Program-made: the position numbers and the translations under genes
Shown: one piece after another, positions 43,571-56,339 of the stretch
How positions within the stretch are numbered: the stretch's first letter is position 1
Layout: the number at the start of each line of letters is the position of its first letter
Notes under the pieces: generated by a model
What the model was told of the DNA's origin: nothing
Database searches by the model: none
The model's input: the letters and a program-made list of their open reading frames with translations, nothing else
NCBI RefSeq assembly: GCF_910591885.1
Contig: NW_025963548.1
Location: 6,067,501 to 6,131,500 of the forward strand
Origin: Bombus terrestris
Lineage: Eukaryota; Arthropoda; Insecta; Hymenoptera; Apidae
Reading direction: 5' to 3'
DNA: 64,000 nucleotides

Positions 43571-43875
43571 TTATGAATAAATATCGTTATATTGCATCAC
43601 TATATGAAGTATAACGTTATATTGCATCACTATATGACGTATAACGTTATATTGCATTACTAAATGACGTATAACGTTATATAGCTTCTCTTTATGACGT
43701 ATAACGTTATGAACTACGACGTTATAACGTATAACGTTATATTGCATCACTATATGACGTATAACGTCATATTGCATGACTATACGACGTATAACGTTAT
43801 ATTGCATCGCTGTAAGACGTATAACGTTATATTGGATCACTATAGGACGTATTACGTTATATACAATTACGTTGT

Positions 43876-44116
43876 GGAGGAATAACGTTATAGTGCATCA
43901 CTGTATGACGTATAACGTTATATACTATTACGTTATAACGTATAACGTTATCTTGCATCACTATATGTCGTATAACGTTATATTGCATCACTACTGATCG
44001 TATAACGTTATATACTGTTACGTTATAACGTATAACGTTGTATTGCATCACTATAGGACGTATAACGTTATATTGGCTCACTATAGGACGTATTACGTTA
44101 TATACAATTACGTTGT
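43876..44116. repeat. 241-bp GGAGGA cassette, copy 1
   Basis: Runs from one GGAGGA to the next. It contains AGTGCATCACTGTATG, ATCTTGCATCACTATATGTCG, CATCACTACTGATCG, a TACTGTTACG module, GTTGTATTGC and TTGGCTCACTATAGG. Repeated at 49734, 51778 and 57185 with the same 241-bp length. Confidence 0.88.
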
Positions 44117-44659
44117 GGAGGAATAACGCTATATTGCATTACTAAATGACGTATAACGTTATATAGCTTCTCTTTATGACGTATAACGTTATGAACTATT
44201 ACGTTATAACGTATAACGTTATGAACTATTACGTTATAACGTATAACGTTATGAACTGTTACGTTATAACGTGTAACGTTATATTGCATCACTATATGAC
44301 GTATAACGTCATATTGCATGACTATTTGACGTATAACGTTATATTGCATCACTACATGACGTGTAACGTTATATTGCATGACTATAGGACGCATTACGAT
44401 ATATACTATTACGTTATAACGTATAACGTTATACTGCATCACTATATGACGTATAACGATATATTGCATTACTAAATGACGCTTAACGTTATATAGCATC
44501 TCTTTATGACGTGTAACGTTATGAACTATTACGTTATAACGTATAACGTTATATTGCATCTCTATATGACGTATTGCGTCATATTGCATGGCTACAGGAC
44601 GTATAACGTTATATTGCATCACTATAGGATGTAATACGTTATGATATATTACGTTATTA

Positions 44660-45283
44660 CGTATAACGTTATATTGAATTACTAAATGACGTATAACGTT
44701 ATATTGCATTACTAAATGACGTATAACGTTATATAGCTTCCCTTTATGACGTATAACGTTATGAACTATTACGTTATAACGTATAACGTTATATTGCATC
44801 ACTATATGACGAATAACGTTATGATCTATTTCGTTATAACGTATACCGTTATATTGCATCACTATATGACGTACAACGTTATATACTATTACGTTAGAAC
44901 GTATAACGTTATATTGCATCACTATATGACGTATAACGTTACACTGCATCACTATAGGACGTATAACGTTATATTGCATTACTAAATGATGTATAACGTT
45001 ATATAGCTTCTCTTTATGACGTATAACGTTATATACTATTACGTTATAACTTATAAAGCTACCTTGCAACACCATAGAACATATAACGTTATATTGCATC
45101 ACTATAGGACGTATAACGTTATGAAATATTGCGTCATAACGTGTAACGTTATATTGCATCACTATATGACGTGTAACGTTATATTGCATTACTGAATGAC
45201 GTAAAACGTTATATTGAATCACTATATTACGAATAACGTTATATTGCATCACTATAGCACGTATAACGTTATATACTATTACC
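44660..45283. repeat. ~620-bp segment repeated 10.5 kb downstream
   Basis: Matches about 55206-55828 at offset 10546, dropping to 10545 after a single-base loss at 55670. Shared markers are GAATAACGTTATGATCTATTTCG, GTATACCG, GTTAGAACG, ACACTGCATCAC, the AAAGCTACC monomer and ACGTAAAACGTTATATTGAATC. A third, partial copy lies near 60500-60790. Confidence 0.8.
45051..45087. repeat. Strongly diverged monomer, copy 1
   Basis: TTATAAAGCTACCTTGCAAC followed by ACCATAGAACATATAACG departs from the consensus more than any other monomer, yet its length remains in register. It recurs at 55597 and 60553 in the same local context (GAAATATTGCGTC downstream), so the three are copies of one segment. Confidence 0.85.
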
Positions 45284-45433
45284 TTATGACGTATAACGTC
45301 ATATTGCATGACTACAGGATGTATAACGTTATATTGCATCACTATAGGATGTAATACGTTATGATATATTACGTTATTACGTATAACGTTTTATTGCATC
45401 ACTATATGACGTGTAATGTTATATACTATAACG

Positions 45434-46664
45434 TTATGAATTAATATCGTTATATTGCATCACTATATGAAGTATAACGCTATATTGCATTACTAAATGA
45501 CGTATAACGTTATATATCTTCTCTCTATGACGTATAACGTTATGAACTATTACGTTATAACGTATAACGTTATGAACTATTACGTTATAACGTATAACGT
45601 TATGAACTGTTACGTTATAACGTATAACGTTATATTGCATCACTATATGACGTATAACGATATATTGCATTACTAAATGACGTATAACGTTATATAGCTT
45701 CTCATTATGACGTGTAACGTTATGAACTATTACGTTATAACGTATAACGTTATATTGCATCACTATATGATGTATAACGTCATATTGCATGACTACAGGA
45801 CGTATAACGTTATATTGCATCACTATAGGACGTATTACGTTATATACTATTACGTTATAACGTATAACGTTATGCTGCATCACTATAGCACCTATAACGT
45901 TATATCGCATTACTGAATGACGCATAACGTTATATAGCTTCTCTTTATGATGTGTAACGTTATGAACTATTACGTTATAACGTATAACGTTATATTGCAT
46001 CACTATATGACGTATAACGTCATATTGCATGACTATAGGACGTATAACGTTATATTGCATCACTACATGACGTATAACGTTATATTGCATCACTATAGGA
46101 CGTATTACGTTATATACTATTACGTTATAACGTATAACGTTATACTGCATCACTATATGACGTATAACGATATATTGCATTACTAAATGACGCATAACGT
46201 TATATAGCTTCTCTTTATGACGTGTAACGTTATGAACTATTACGTTATAACGTATAACGTTATATTGCATCACTATATGACGTATAACGTCATATTGCAT
46301 GACTACAGGACGTATAACGTTATATTGCATCACTATAGGACGTGTTAAGTTATATACTATTACGGTATAACGTATAACGTTATACTGCATCACTATATGA
46401 CGTATAACGATATATTGCATTACTAAATGACGCATAACGTTATATAGCTTCTCTTTATGACGTGTAACGTTATGAACTATTACGTTATAACGTATAACGT
46501 TATATTGCATCACTATATGACGTATAACGTCATATTGCAAGACTACAGGATGTATAACGTTATATTGCATCACTATAGGATGTAATACGTTATGATATAT
46601 TACGTTATTACGTATAACGTTTTAGTGCATCACTATATGACGTGTAACGTTATATAATATAACG
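45434..46664. repeat. Right-domain alpha-derived block, 1231 bp
   Basis: Alpha opener with ATATCTTCTCTCTATG and three GAACT modules, then gamma-like strings that match 39960-40800 closely (GATGTATAACGTC, AGCACCTATAACG, ACGGTATAACG). It has one landmark and 41 monomers. Ends with TTTTAGTGCATC and TATATAATATAACG before 46665. Confidence 0.83.
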
Positions 46665-48827
46665 TTATGAATTAATATCGTTATATTGCATCACTATATG
46701 AAGTATAACGCTATATTGCATTACTAAATGACGTATAACGTTATATAGCTACTCTTTATGACGTATAACATTATGAACTATTACGTTATAACGTATAACG
46801 TTATGAACTATTACGTTATAACGTATAACGTTATGAACTATTACGTTATAACGTATAACGTTATGAACTATTACGTTATAACGTATAACGTTATGAACTG
46901 TTACGTTATAACGTATAACGTTATATTGCATCACTATATGACGTATAACGTTATATTGCATCACTATATGACGTATAACGTCATATTGCATGACTATAGG
47001 ACGTATAACGTTGAATTGCATCATTATATGACGTATAACGTCATATTGCATGACTACAGGACGTATAACGTTATATTGCATCACTATAGGATGTAATACG
47101 TTATGATATATTACGTTATTACGTATAACGTTTTATTGCATCACTATATGACGTATAACGTTATATACTATAACGTTATGAATTAATATCGTTATATTGC
47201 ATCACTATATGACGTAGAACGCTGTATTGCATTACTAATTGACGTATAACGCTATATAGCTTCTCTTTATGACGTATAACGTTATGAACTATTACGTTAT
47301 GACGTATAACGTTAAATTGCATCACTATATGACGTATAACGTCATATTGCATGACTATAGGACGTATAACGTTGTATTGCATCACTATAGGATGTAATAC
47401 GTTATGATATATTACGTTATTACGTATAACGTTTTATTGCATCACTATATGACGTATAACGTTATATACTATAACGTTATGAATTAATATCGTTATATTG
47501 CATCACTATATGACGTAGAACGTTGTATTGCATTACTAATTGACGTATAACGTTATATAGCTTCTCTTTATGACGTATAACGTTATGAACTATTACGTTA
47601 TAACTTATAACATTATATTGCATCACTATATGACGTATAACGTCATATTGCATGACTATAGGACGTATTACGATATATACTATTACGTTATAACGTATAA
47701 CGTTATACTGCATCACTATATGACGTATAACGATATATTGCATTACTAAATGACGCTTAACGTTATATAGCTTCTCTTTATGACGTGTAACGTTATGAAC
47801 TATTACGTTATAACGTATAACTTTATATTGCATCACTATATGACGTATAACGTCATATTGCATGACTACAGGACGTATAACGTTATATTGCATCACTATA
47901 GGATGCAATACGTTATGATATATTACGTTATTACGTATAACGTTATATTGAATTACTAAATGTCGTATAACGTTATATTGCATTACTAAATGACGTATAA
48001 CGTTATATAGCTTCCCTTTATGACGTATAACGTTATGAACTATTACGTTATAACGTATAACGTTATATTGCATCACTATAAGACGTGAAACGATATATTG
48101 CATCACTATATAACGTATAACGTTATGAAGGATTACGTTATAACGTGTAATGTTACATTGCATTACTATATGACGTAAAACGTTTTATACTATTACGTTA
48201 TAACGTATAACGCTGTATTGCATCACTATAGGACGTATAACGTTATGAACTATTACGTCATAACGTGTAACATAATATTGCATCACTATGGGACGTATTA
48301 CGTTATAATCTTTTACGTCATAACGTGTAACGATATACTGCATCAGTATATGGCGTATAACGATATATACTATTACGTTATAACTTATAACATTATATTG
48401 CATCACTATATGACGTTTACCGTTATAGTGCATCACTGTATGACGTATAACGTTATATACTATTACGTTATAACGTATAACGTTATCTTTCATCACTATA
48501 GGACGTATAACGTTATATTGCATCACTATAAGACGTGAAACGATATATTGCATCACTATATAACGTATAACGTTATGAAGGATTACGTTATAACGTGTAA
48601 TGTTACATTGCATTACTATATGACGTAAAACGTTTTATACTATAGCGTTATAACGTATAACGTTGTATTGCATCACTATAGGACGTATAACATTCTGATC
48701 TATTACCTTATAACGTGTAACGATATATTGCATCACTATATGACGAATAACGTTATGATCTATTACGTTGCAGCGTATTTCGTTATATTGCATCATTATA
48801 TGACGTGTAACGTTATATACTGTGACG

Positions 48828-49068
48828 TTATGAATTAATATCGTTATATTGCATCACTATATGACGTATAACGTTATATTGCATTACTAAATGACGTATA
48901 ACGTTATACAGCTTCTCTTTATGACGTATAACGTTATGAACTATTACGTTATCACGTATAACGTTATATTGCATCACTATATGACGAATAACGATATGAT
49001 CTAATACGTTGCAGCGTATTTCGTTATATTGCATCATTATATGACGTGTAACGTTATATACTATAACG
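48828..49068. repeat. 241-bp landmark block, single copy
   Basis: Equivalent of the 43089 block with CTAATACGTTGCAGCG instead of CTATTACG. Only one copy here, against two tandem copies in the partner segment. Confidence 0.87.
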
Positions 49069-49733
49069 TTATGAATAAATATCGTTATATTGCATCACTA
49101 TATGAAGTATAACGCTATGTTGCATTACTAAATGACATATAACGTTATATAGCTTCTCTTTATGACGTATAACGTCATGAACTATTACGTTATAACGTAT
49201 AACGTTATGAACTATTACGTTATAACGTATAACGTTATGAACTGTTACGTTATAACGTATAACGTTATATTGCATCACTATATGACGTATAACGTCATAT
49301 TGCATGACTATAGGACGTATAACGTTATATTGCATCACTACATGACGTGTAACGTTATATTGCATCACTATAGGGCGTATTACGTTGTATACTATTACGT
49401 TATAACGTATAACGTTATACTGCATCACTATATGACGTATAACGATATATTGCATTACTAAATGACGTATAACGTTATATTGCATCACTATATGATGTAT
49501 AACGTTATATTCCATTACTAAATGACGTATAACGTTATATAGCTTCTCTTTATGACGTATAACGTTATGAACTACTACGTTATAACGTATAACGTTATAT
49601 TGCATCACTATATGACGTATAACGTCATATTGCATGACTATACGACGTATAACGTTATATTGCATCGCTGTAAGACGTATAACGTTATATTGGATCACTA
49701 TAGGACGTATTACGTTATATACAATTACGTTGT

Positions 49734-49974
49734 GGAGGAATAACGTTATAGTGCATCACTGTATGACGTATAACGTTATATACTATTACGTTATAACGTA
49801 TAACGTTATCTTGCATCACTATATGTCGTATAACGTTATATTGCATCACTACTGATCGTATAACGTTATATACTGTTACGTTATAACGTATAACGTTGTA
49901 TTGCATCACTATAGGACGTATAACGTTATATTGGATCACTATAGGACGTATTACGTTATATACAATTACGTTGT
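49734..49974. repeat. 241-bp GGAGGA cassette, copy 2
   Basis: Same content as 43876-44116, with TTGGATCACTATAGG where copy 1 has TTGGCTCACTATAGG. Confidence 0.88.
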
Positions 49975-50310
49975 GGAGGAATAACGCTATATTGCATTAC
50001 TAAATGACGTATAACGTTATATAGCTTCTCTTTATGACGTATAACGTTATGAACTATTACGTTATAACGTATAACGTTATGAACTATTACGTTATAACGT
50101 ATAACGTTATGAACTGTTACGTTATAACGTATAACGTTATATTGCATCACTATATGACGTATAACGTCATATTGCATGACTATAGGACGTATAACGTTAT
50201 ATTGCATCACTACATGACGTGTAACGTTATATTGCATCACTATAGGACGTATTACGTTGTATACTATTACGTTATAACGTATAACGTTATACTGCATCAC
50301 TATATGACGT

Positions 50311-50963
50311 ATAACGTCATATTGCATGACTATTTGACGTATAACGTTATATTGCATCACTACATGACGTGTAACGTTATATTGCATGACTATAGGACGC
50401 ATTACGATATATACTATTACGTTATAACGTATAACGTTATACTGCATCACTATATGACGTATAACGATATATTGCATTACTAAATGACGCTTAACGTTAT
50501 ATAGCATCTCTTTATGACGTGTAACGTTATGAACTATTACGTTATAACGTATAACGTTATACTGCATCTCTATATGACGTATAGCGTCATATTGCATGGC
50601 TACAGGACGTATAACGTTATATTGCATCACTATAGGATGTAATACGTTATGATATATTACGTTATTACGTATAACGTTATATTGAATTACTAAATGACGT
50701 ATAACGTTATATTGCATTACTAAATGACGTATAACGTCATATTGCATGACTATTTGACGTATAACGTTATATTGCATCACTACATGACGTGTAACGTTAT
50801 ATTGCATGACTATAGGACGCATTACGATATATACTATTACGTTATAACGTATAACGTTATACTGCATCACTATATGACGTATAACGATATATTGCATTAC
50901 TAAATGACGCTTAACGTTATATAGCATCTCTTTATGACGTGTAACGTTATGAACTATTACGTT
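50311..50963. repeat. Two copies of a ~233-bp string spaced 420 bp
   Basis: 50311-50543 and 50731-50963 share CATGACTATTTGACG, GACGCATTACGATATATAC, GACGCTTAACG and ATAGCATCTC in order. The spacing is 14 monomers. The second copy then changes to GTTAGAACG, joining the string also found near 44890 and 55440. Confidence 0.8.
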
Positions 50964-51719
50964 AGAACGTATAACGTTATATTGCATCACTATATGACGT
51001 ATAACGTTACACTGCATCACTATAGGACGTATAACGATATATTGCATTACTAAATGATGTATAACGTTATATCGCTTCTCTTTATGACGTATAACGTTAT
51101 GAACTACTACGTTATAACGTATAACGTTATATTGCATCACTATATGACGTATAACGTCATATTGCATGACTATAGGACGTATAACGTTATATTGCATCGC
51201 TATAAGACGTATAACGTTATATTGCATCACTATAAGACGTATAACGTCATATTGCATGACTATAGGACGTATAACGTTATATTGCATCGCTATAAGACGT
51301 ATAACGTTATATTGGATCACTATAGGACGTATTACGTTATGATCTTTAACGTCATAACGTGTAACGTTATATTACATCACTATATGACGTATAACATTAT
51401 ATTGCATCACTATATGACGTATAACGTTATATTGCATTACTAAATGACGTATAACGTTATATCGCTTCTCTTTATGACGTATAACGTTATGAACTACTAC
51501 GTTATAACGTATAACGTTATATTGCATCACTATATGACGTATAACGTCATATTGCATGACTATAGGACGTATAACGTTATATTGCATCGCTATAAGACGT
51601 ATAACGTTATATTGCATCACTATATGACGTATAACGTTATATACAATTACGTTGTGGAGGAATAACGTTATAGTGCAACACTGTATGACGTATAACGTTA
51701 TATACAATTACGTTATGGA

Positions 51720-52340
51720 GGAATAACGTTATATTGCGTCACTATATGACGTATAACGTTATATACAATTACGTTGCTTAGGAATAACGTTATAGTGCAT
51801 CACTGTATGACGTATAACGTTATATACTATTACGTTATAACGTATAACGTTATCTTGCATCACTATATGTCGTATAACGTTATATTGCATCACTACTGAT
51901 CGTATAACGTTATATACTGTTACGTTATAACGTATAACGTTGTATTCCATCACTATAGGACGTATAACGTTATATTGCATCACTATATGTCGTATAACGT
52001 TATATACAATTACGTTGTGGAGGAATAACGTTATATTGCATCACTATATGACGTGTAACGTTATAGTGCATCACTGTATGACGTATAACGGTATATACTA
52101 TTACGTTATAACGTATAACGTTATCTTTCACCACTATAGGACGTATAACGATATATTGCATCACTATATGACGCATAACGTTATATTGCATCACTATAGG
52201 ACGTATTACGTTATATACTATCACGTTATAACGTATAACGTTATATTGCATCACTATATGACGGATAACGATATATTGCATTACTAAATGACGTATAACG
52301 TTATATAGCTTCTCTTTATGACGTGTAACGTTATGAACTA
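51720..52340. repeat. ~620-bp segment with GGAGGA cassette, repeated 5407 bp downstream
   Basis: Matches about 57127-57747: the degenerate or intact +1 site, the 241-bp cassette ending at 52019, then GTGTAACGTTATAGTGC (GTATAACG in the other copy), ACGGTATATAC, ATCTTTCA and GACGGATAACG. Three +1 sites in 360 bp (51656-52024) make this the densest cluster. Confidence 0.82.
51776..51783. repeat. Degenerate GGAGGA site
   Basis: ACGTTGCTTAGGAATAACG has the same 19-bp length and context as ACGTTGTGGAGGAATAACG but reads CTTAGGA. The +1 shift is kept while the G-rich core is changed. The equivalent site at 57185 keeps GCGGAGGA. Confidence 0.83.
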
Positions 52341-52519
52341 TTACGTTATAACGTATAACGTTATATTGCATCACTATATGAAGTATAACGCTATATTGCA
52401 TTACTAAATGACGTATAACGATATATTGCATTACTAAATGACGTATAACGTTATATAGCTTCTCTTTATGACGTGTAACGTTATGAACTATTACGTTATA
52501 ACGTATAACGTTATATTGC

Positions 52520-53985
52520 ATCACTATATGACGTATAACGTCATATTGCATGACTATAGGACGTATAACGTTATATTGCATCACTATATGACGTATAACG
52601 TCATATTGCATGACTACAGGACGTATAACGTTATATTGCATCACTATAGGATGTAACACGTTATGATATATTACGTTATTACGTATAACGTTTTATTGCA
52701 TCACTATATGACGTATAACGTTATATACTATAACGTTATGAATTAATATCGTTATAGTGCATCACTGTATGACGTATAATGTTATACTGCATCACTATAT
52801 GACGTAGAACGTTGTATTGCATTACTAATTGACGTATAACGTTGTATAGCTTCTCTTTATGACGTATAACGTTATGAACTATTGCGTTATAACTTATAAC
52901 ATTATATTGCATCACTATATGACGTATAACGTCATATTGCATGACTATAGGACGTATTACGATATATACTATTACGTTATAACGCATAACGTTATACTGC
53001 ATCACTATATGACGTATAACGATATATTGCATTACTAAATGACGCTTAACGTTATATAGCTTCTCTTTATGACGTGTAACGTTATGAACTATTACGTTAT
53101 AACGTATAACGTTATATTGCATCACTACATGACGTATAACGTCATATTGCATGACTACAGGACGTATAACGTTATATTGCATCACTATAGGATGTAATAC
53201 GTTATGATATATTAAGTTATTACGTATAACGTTATATTGAATTACTAAATGACGTATAATGTTATATTGCATTACTAAATGACGTATAACGTTATATAGC
53301 TTCCCTTTATGTCGCATAACGTTATGAACTATTACGTTATAACGTATAACGTTATATTGCATCACTATATGACGAATAACGTTATGATCTATTTCGTTAT
53401 AACGTATACCGTTATATTGCATCACTATATGACGTACAACGTTATATACTATTGCGCTATAACGTATAAAGTTGTATTGCATCACTATAGGACGTATAAC
53501 GTTCTGATCTATTACCTTATAACGTGTAACGATATATTGCATCACTATATGACGAATAACGTTATGATCTATTACGTTGTAACGTATTACGTCATATTGC
53601 ACCATTATATGACTTGTAACGTTATATACTATGACGTTATGAATTAATATCGTTATATTGCATCACTATATGACGTATAACGTTATATTGCATTACTAAA
53701 TGACGTATAACGTTATATAGCTTCTCTTTATGACGTATAACGTTATGAACTATTACGTTATAACGTATAACGTTATGAACTATTACGTTATAACGTATAA
53801 CGTTATGAACTGTTACGTTATAACGTATAACGTTATATTGCATCACTATATGACGTATAACGTCATATTGCATGACCATAGGACGTATAACGTTATATTG
53901 CATCACTACATGACGTGTAACGTTATATTGCATCACTATAGGACGTATTACGTTGTATACTATTACGTTATAACGTATAACGTTA
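52520..53985. repeat. ~1.47-kb segment repeated 9613 bp downstream
   Basis: Matches about 62133-63598, including landmarks 52736 and 53637 (62349 and 63250), GATGTAACACG, GTATAATGTTATACTGC, GACGTAGAACG, ATTAAGTTATTACG, GTCGCATAACG, TTCTGATCTATTACC and GACTTGTAACG. A shorter part, about 53290-53650, also matches about 60080-60440 at offset 6788. Confidence 0.84.
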
Positions 53986-55596
53986 TACTGCATCACTATA
54001 TGACGTATAACGTCATATTGCATGACTATAGGACGTATAACGTTATATTGCATCGCTATAAGACGTATAACGTTATATTGGATCACTATAGGACGTACTA
54101 CGTTATATACAATTACGTTGTGGAGGAATAACGCTATATTGCATTACTAAATGACGTATAACGTTATATAGCTTCTCTTTATGACGTATAACGTTATGAA
54201 CTATTACGTTATAACGTATAACGTTATGAACTATTACGTTATAGCGTATAACGTTATGAACTGTTACGTTATAACGTATAACGTTATATTGCATCACTAT
54301 ATGACGTATAACGCTATATTGTATCACTATATGACGTATAACGTCATATTGCATGACTATACGACGTATAACGTTATATTGCATCGCTGTAAGACGTATA
54401 ACGTTATATTGGATCACTATAGGACGTATTACGTTATATACAATTACGTTGTGGAGGAATAACGTTATAGTGCATCACTGTATGACGTATAACGTTATAT
54501 ACTATTACGTTATAACGTATAACGTTATCTTTCATCACTATAGGACGTATAACGTTATATTGCATCACTATATGACGTATAACGTTATATTGCCTCACTA
54601 TAGGACGTATTACGTTATATACTATCACGTTATAACGTATAACGTAATACTGCATCACTATATGACGTATAACGATATATTGCATTACTAAATGACGTAT
54701 AACGTTATATAGCTTCTCTTTATGACGTATAACGTTATGAACTATTACGTTATGACGTATAACGTTATATTGCATCACTATAGGATGTAATACGTTATGA
54801 TATATTACGTTATAACGTATAACGTTATATTGCATCACTATATGACGTATAACGTCATATTGCATGACTATAGGACGTATAACGTTATATTGCATCACTA
54901 CATGACGTGTAACGTTATATTGCATGACTATAGGACGCATTACGATATATACTATTACGTTATAACGTATAACGTTATACTGCATCACTATATGACGTAT
55001 AACGATATATTGCATTACTAAATGACGCTTAACGTTATATAGCATCTCTTTATGACGTGTAACGTTATGAACTATTACGTTATAACGTATAACGTTATAT
55101 TGCATCTCTATATGACGTATAGCGTCATATTGCATGGCTACAGGACGAATAACGTTATATTGCATCACTATAGGATGTAATACGTTATGATATATAACGT
55201 TATTACGTATAACGTTATATTGAATTACTAAATGACGTATAACGTTATATTGCATTACTAAATGACGTATAACTTTATATAGCTTCCCTTTATGACGTAT
55301 AACGTTATGAACTATTACGTTATAACGTATAACGTTATATTGCATCACTATATGACGAATAACGTTATGATCTATTTCGTTATAACGTATACCGTTATAT
55401 TGCATCACTATATGACGTACAACGTTATATACTATTACGTTAGAACGTATAACATTATATTGCATCACTATATGACGTATAACGTTACACTGCATCACTA
55501 TAGGACGTATAACGTTATATTGCATTACTAAATGATGTATAACGTTATATAGCTTCTCTTTATGACGTATAACGTTATATACTATTACGTTATAAC

Positions 55597-55633
55597 TTAT
55601 AAAGCTACCTTGCAACACCATAGAACATATAAC
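55597..55633. repeat. Strongly diverged monomer, copy 2
   Basis: Same as 45051-45087 (AAAGCTACCTTGCAACACC then ATAGAACATATAACG), identical as far as I can see. Confidence 0.84.
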
Positions 55634-55667
55634 GTTATATTGCACCACTATAGGACGTATAACGTTA

Positions 55668-55674
55668 TGAATAT
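55668..55674. other. Single-base deletion
   Basis: Reads TTATGAATATTGCGTC where the two related copies (45120 and 60620) read TTATGAAATATTGCGTC. One A is missing from a run of three. This is the only isolated 1-bp register change found, and it accounts exactly for the odd length of its block. Confidence 0.85.
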
Positions 55675-56098
55675 TGCGTCATAACGTGTAACGTTATATT
55701 GCATCACTATATGACGTGTAACGTTATATTGCATTACTAAGTGACGTAAAACGTTATATTGAATCACTATATTACGAATAACGTTATATTGCATCACTAT
55801 AGCACGTATAACGTTATATACTATTACCTTATAACGTATAACGTTGTATTGCATCACTATAGGACGTATAACGTTATATTGCATCACTATAGGACGTACA
55901 ACGTTATATACTATTGCGTTATAACGTATAACGTTGTATTGCATCACTATAGGACGTATAACGTTCTGATCTATTACCTTATAACGTGTAACGATATATT
56001 GCATCACTATATGACGAATAACGTTATGATCTATTACGTTGTAACGTATTACGTTATATTGCACAATTATATGACTTGTAACGTTATATACTATGACG

Positions 56099-56339
56099 TT
56101 ATGAATTAATATCGTTATATTGCATCACTATATGACGTATAACGTTATATTGCATTACTAAATGACGTATAACGTTATATAGCTTCTCTTTATGACGTAT
56201 AACGTTATGAACTATTACGTTATCACGTATAACGTTATATTGCATCACTATATGACGAATAACGTTATGATCTATTACGTTGCAACGTATTTCGTTATAT
56301 TGCATCATTTTATGACGTGTAACGTTATATACTATAATG
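56099..56339. repeat. 241-bp landmark block
   Basis: Equivalent of 43089-43329 with GAATAACGTTATGATC, GTTGCAACGTATTTCG and TGCATCATTTTATGACGTG. Confidence 0.87.

Larger units (their letters stand above)
39781..44690. repeat. ~5-kb segmental unit, copy A (right domain)
   Basis: Repeated at 45460-50698. The offset is 5679 at first, 5799 at landmarks 40866 and 41377, 5739 from 41738 to 43330, 5858 at the GGAGGA pair (43876, 44117) and 6008 after 44320. All steps are multiples of 30 except the 119-bp step around landmark 43571, which equals four monomers less the one base of the landmark missing from copy B. Contains an alpha-like block of 511 bp with five GAACTATTACG-type modules (40866-41376). 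Confidence 0.82.
43571..45433. repeat. Right-domain block with two GGAGGA monomers (1863 bp)
   Basis: Contains the 241-bp GGAGGA cassette (43876-44116) and then an alpha-like string with GAACTG. After that come CATGACTATTTGACG (44318), GACGCTTAACG, ATAGCATCTC, CATGGCTACAGG, TTGAATTACTAAATG and, at 45051, the odd AAAGCTACCTTGC monomer. Length is 3 modulo 30: one landmark and two GGAGGA events. Confidence 0.83.
45460..50698. repeat. ~5.2-kb segmental unit, copy B (right domain)
   Basis: Counterpart of 39781-44690. Landmarks 46665, 47176, 47477, 48828 and 49069 match 40866, 41377, 41738, 43089 and 43330. The block 47176-47476 is 60 bp shorter than its partner. Landmark 43571 has no partner: 49069-49733 instead holds an inserted alpha/gamma string (49162-49461). 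Later, 150 bp is added before the TATTTGACG monomer. Confidence 0.82.
49069..52735. repeat. Block with six GGAGGA-type monomers (3667 bp)
   Basis: The longest landmark-free stretch of the window. It contains GGAGGA at 49734, 49975, 51656, 51717 and 52019 plus the degenerate site at 51776. Length is 7 modulo 30, exactly one landmark plus six +1 sites. Local copies inside: 50311-50543 recurs at 50731-50963 (420 bp apart), and strings with TATCGCTTCTC and GAACTACTACG recur at 51060 and 51450 (390 bp apart). Confidence 0.84.
53637..56098. repeat. Block with two GGAGGA monomers and a 1-bp deletion (2462 bp)
   Basis: Alpha-like string with three GAACT modules, GGAGGA at 54122 and 54453 (331 bp apart), then strings shared with 44.3-45.3 kb. 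Length is 2 modulo 30 where 3 is expected (one landmark, two +1 sites). The missing base is explained by the deletion at 55670. It ends with GTTGTAACGTATTACG, GCACAATTATATGACTTG and the landmark at 56099. Confidence 0.84.
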
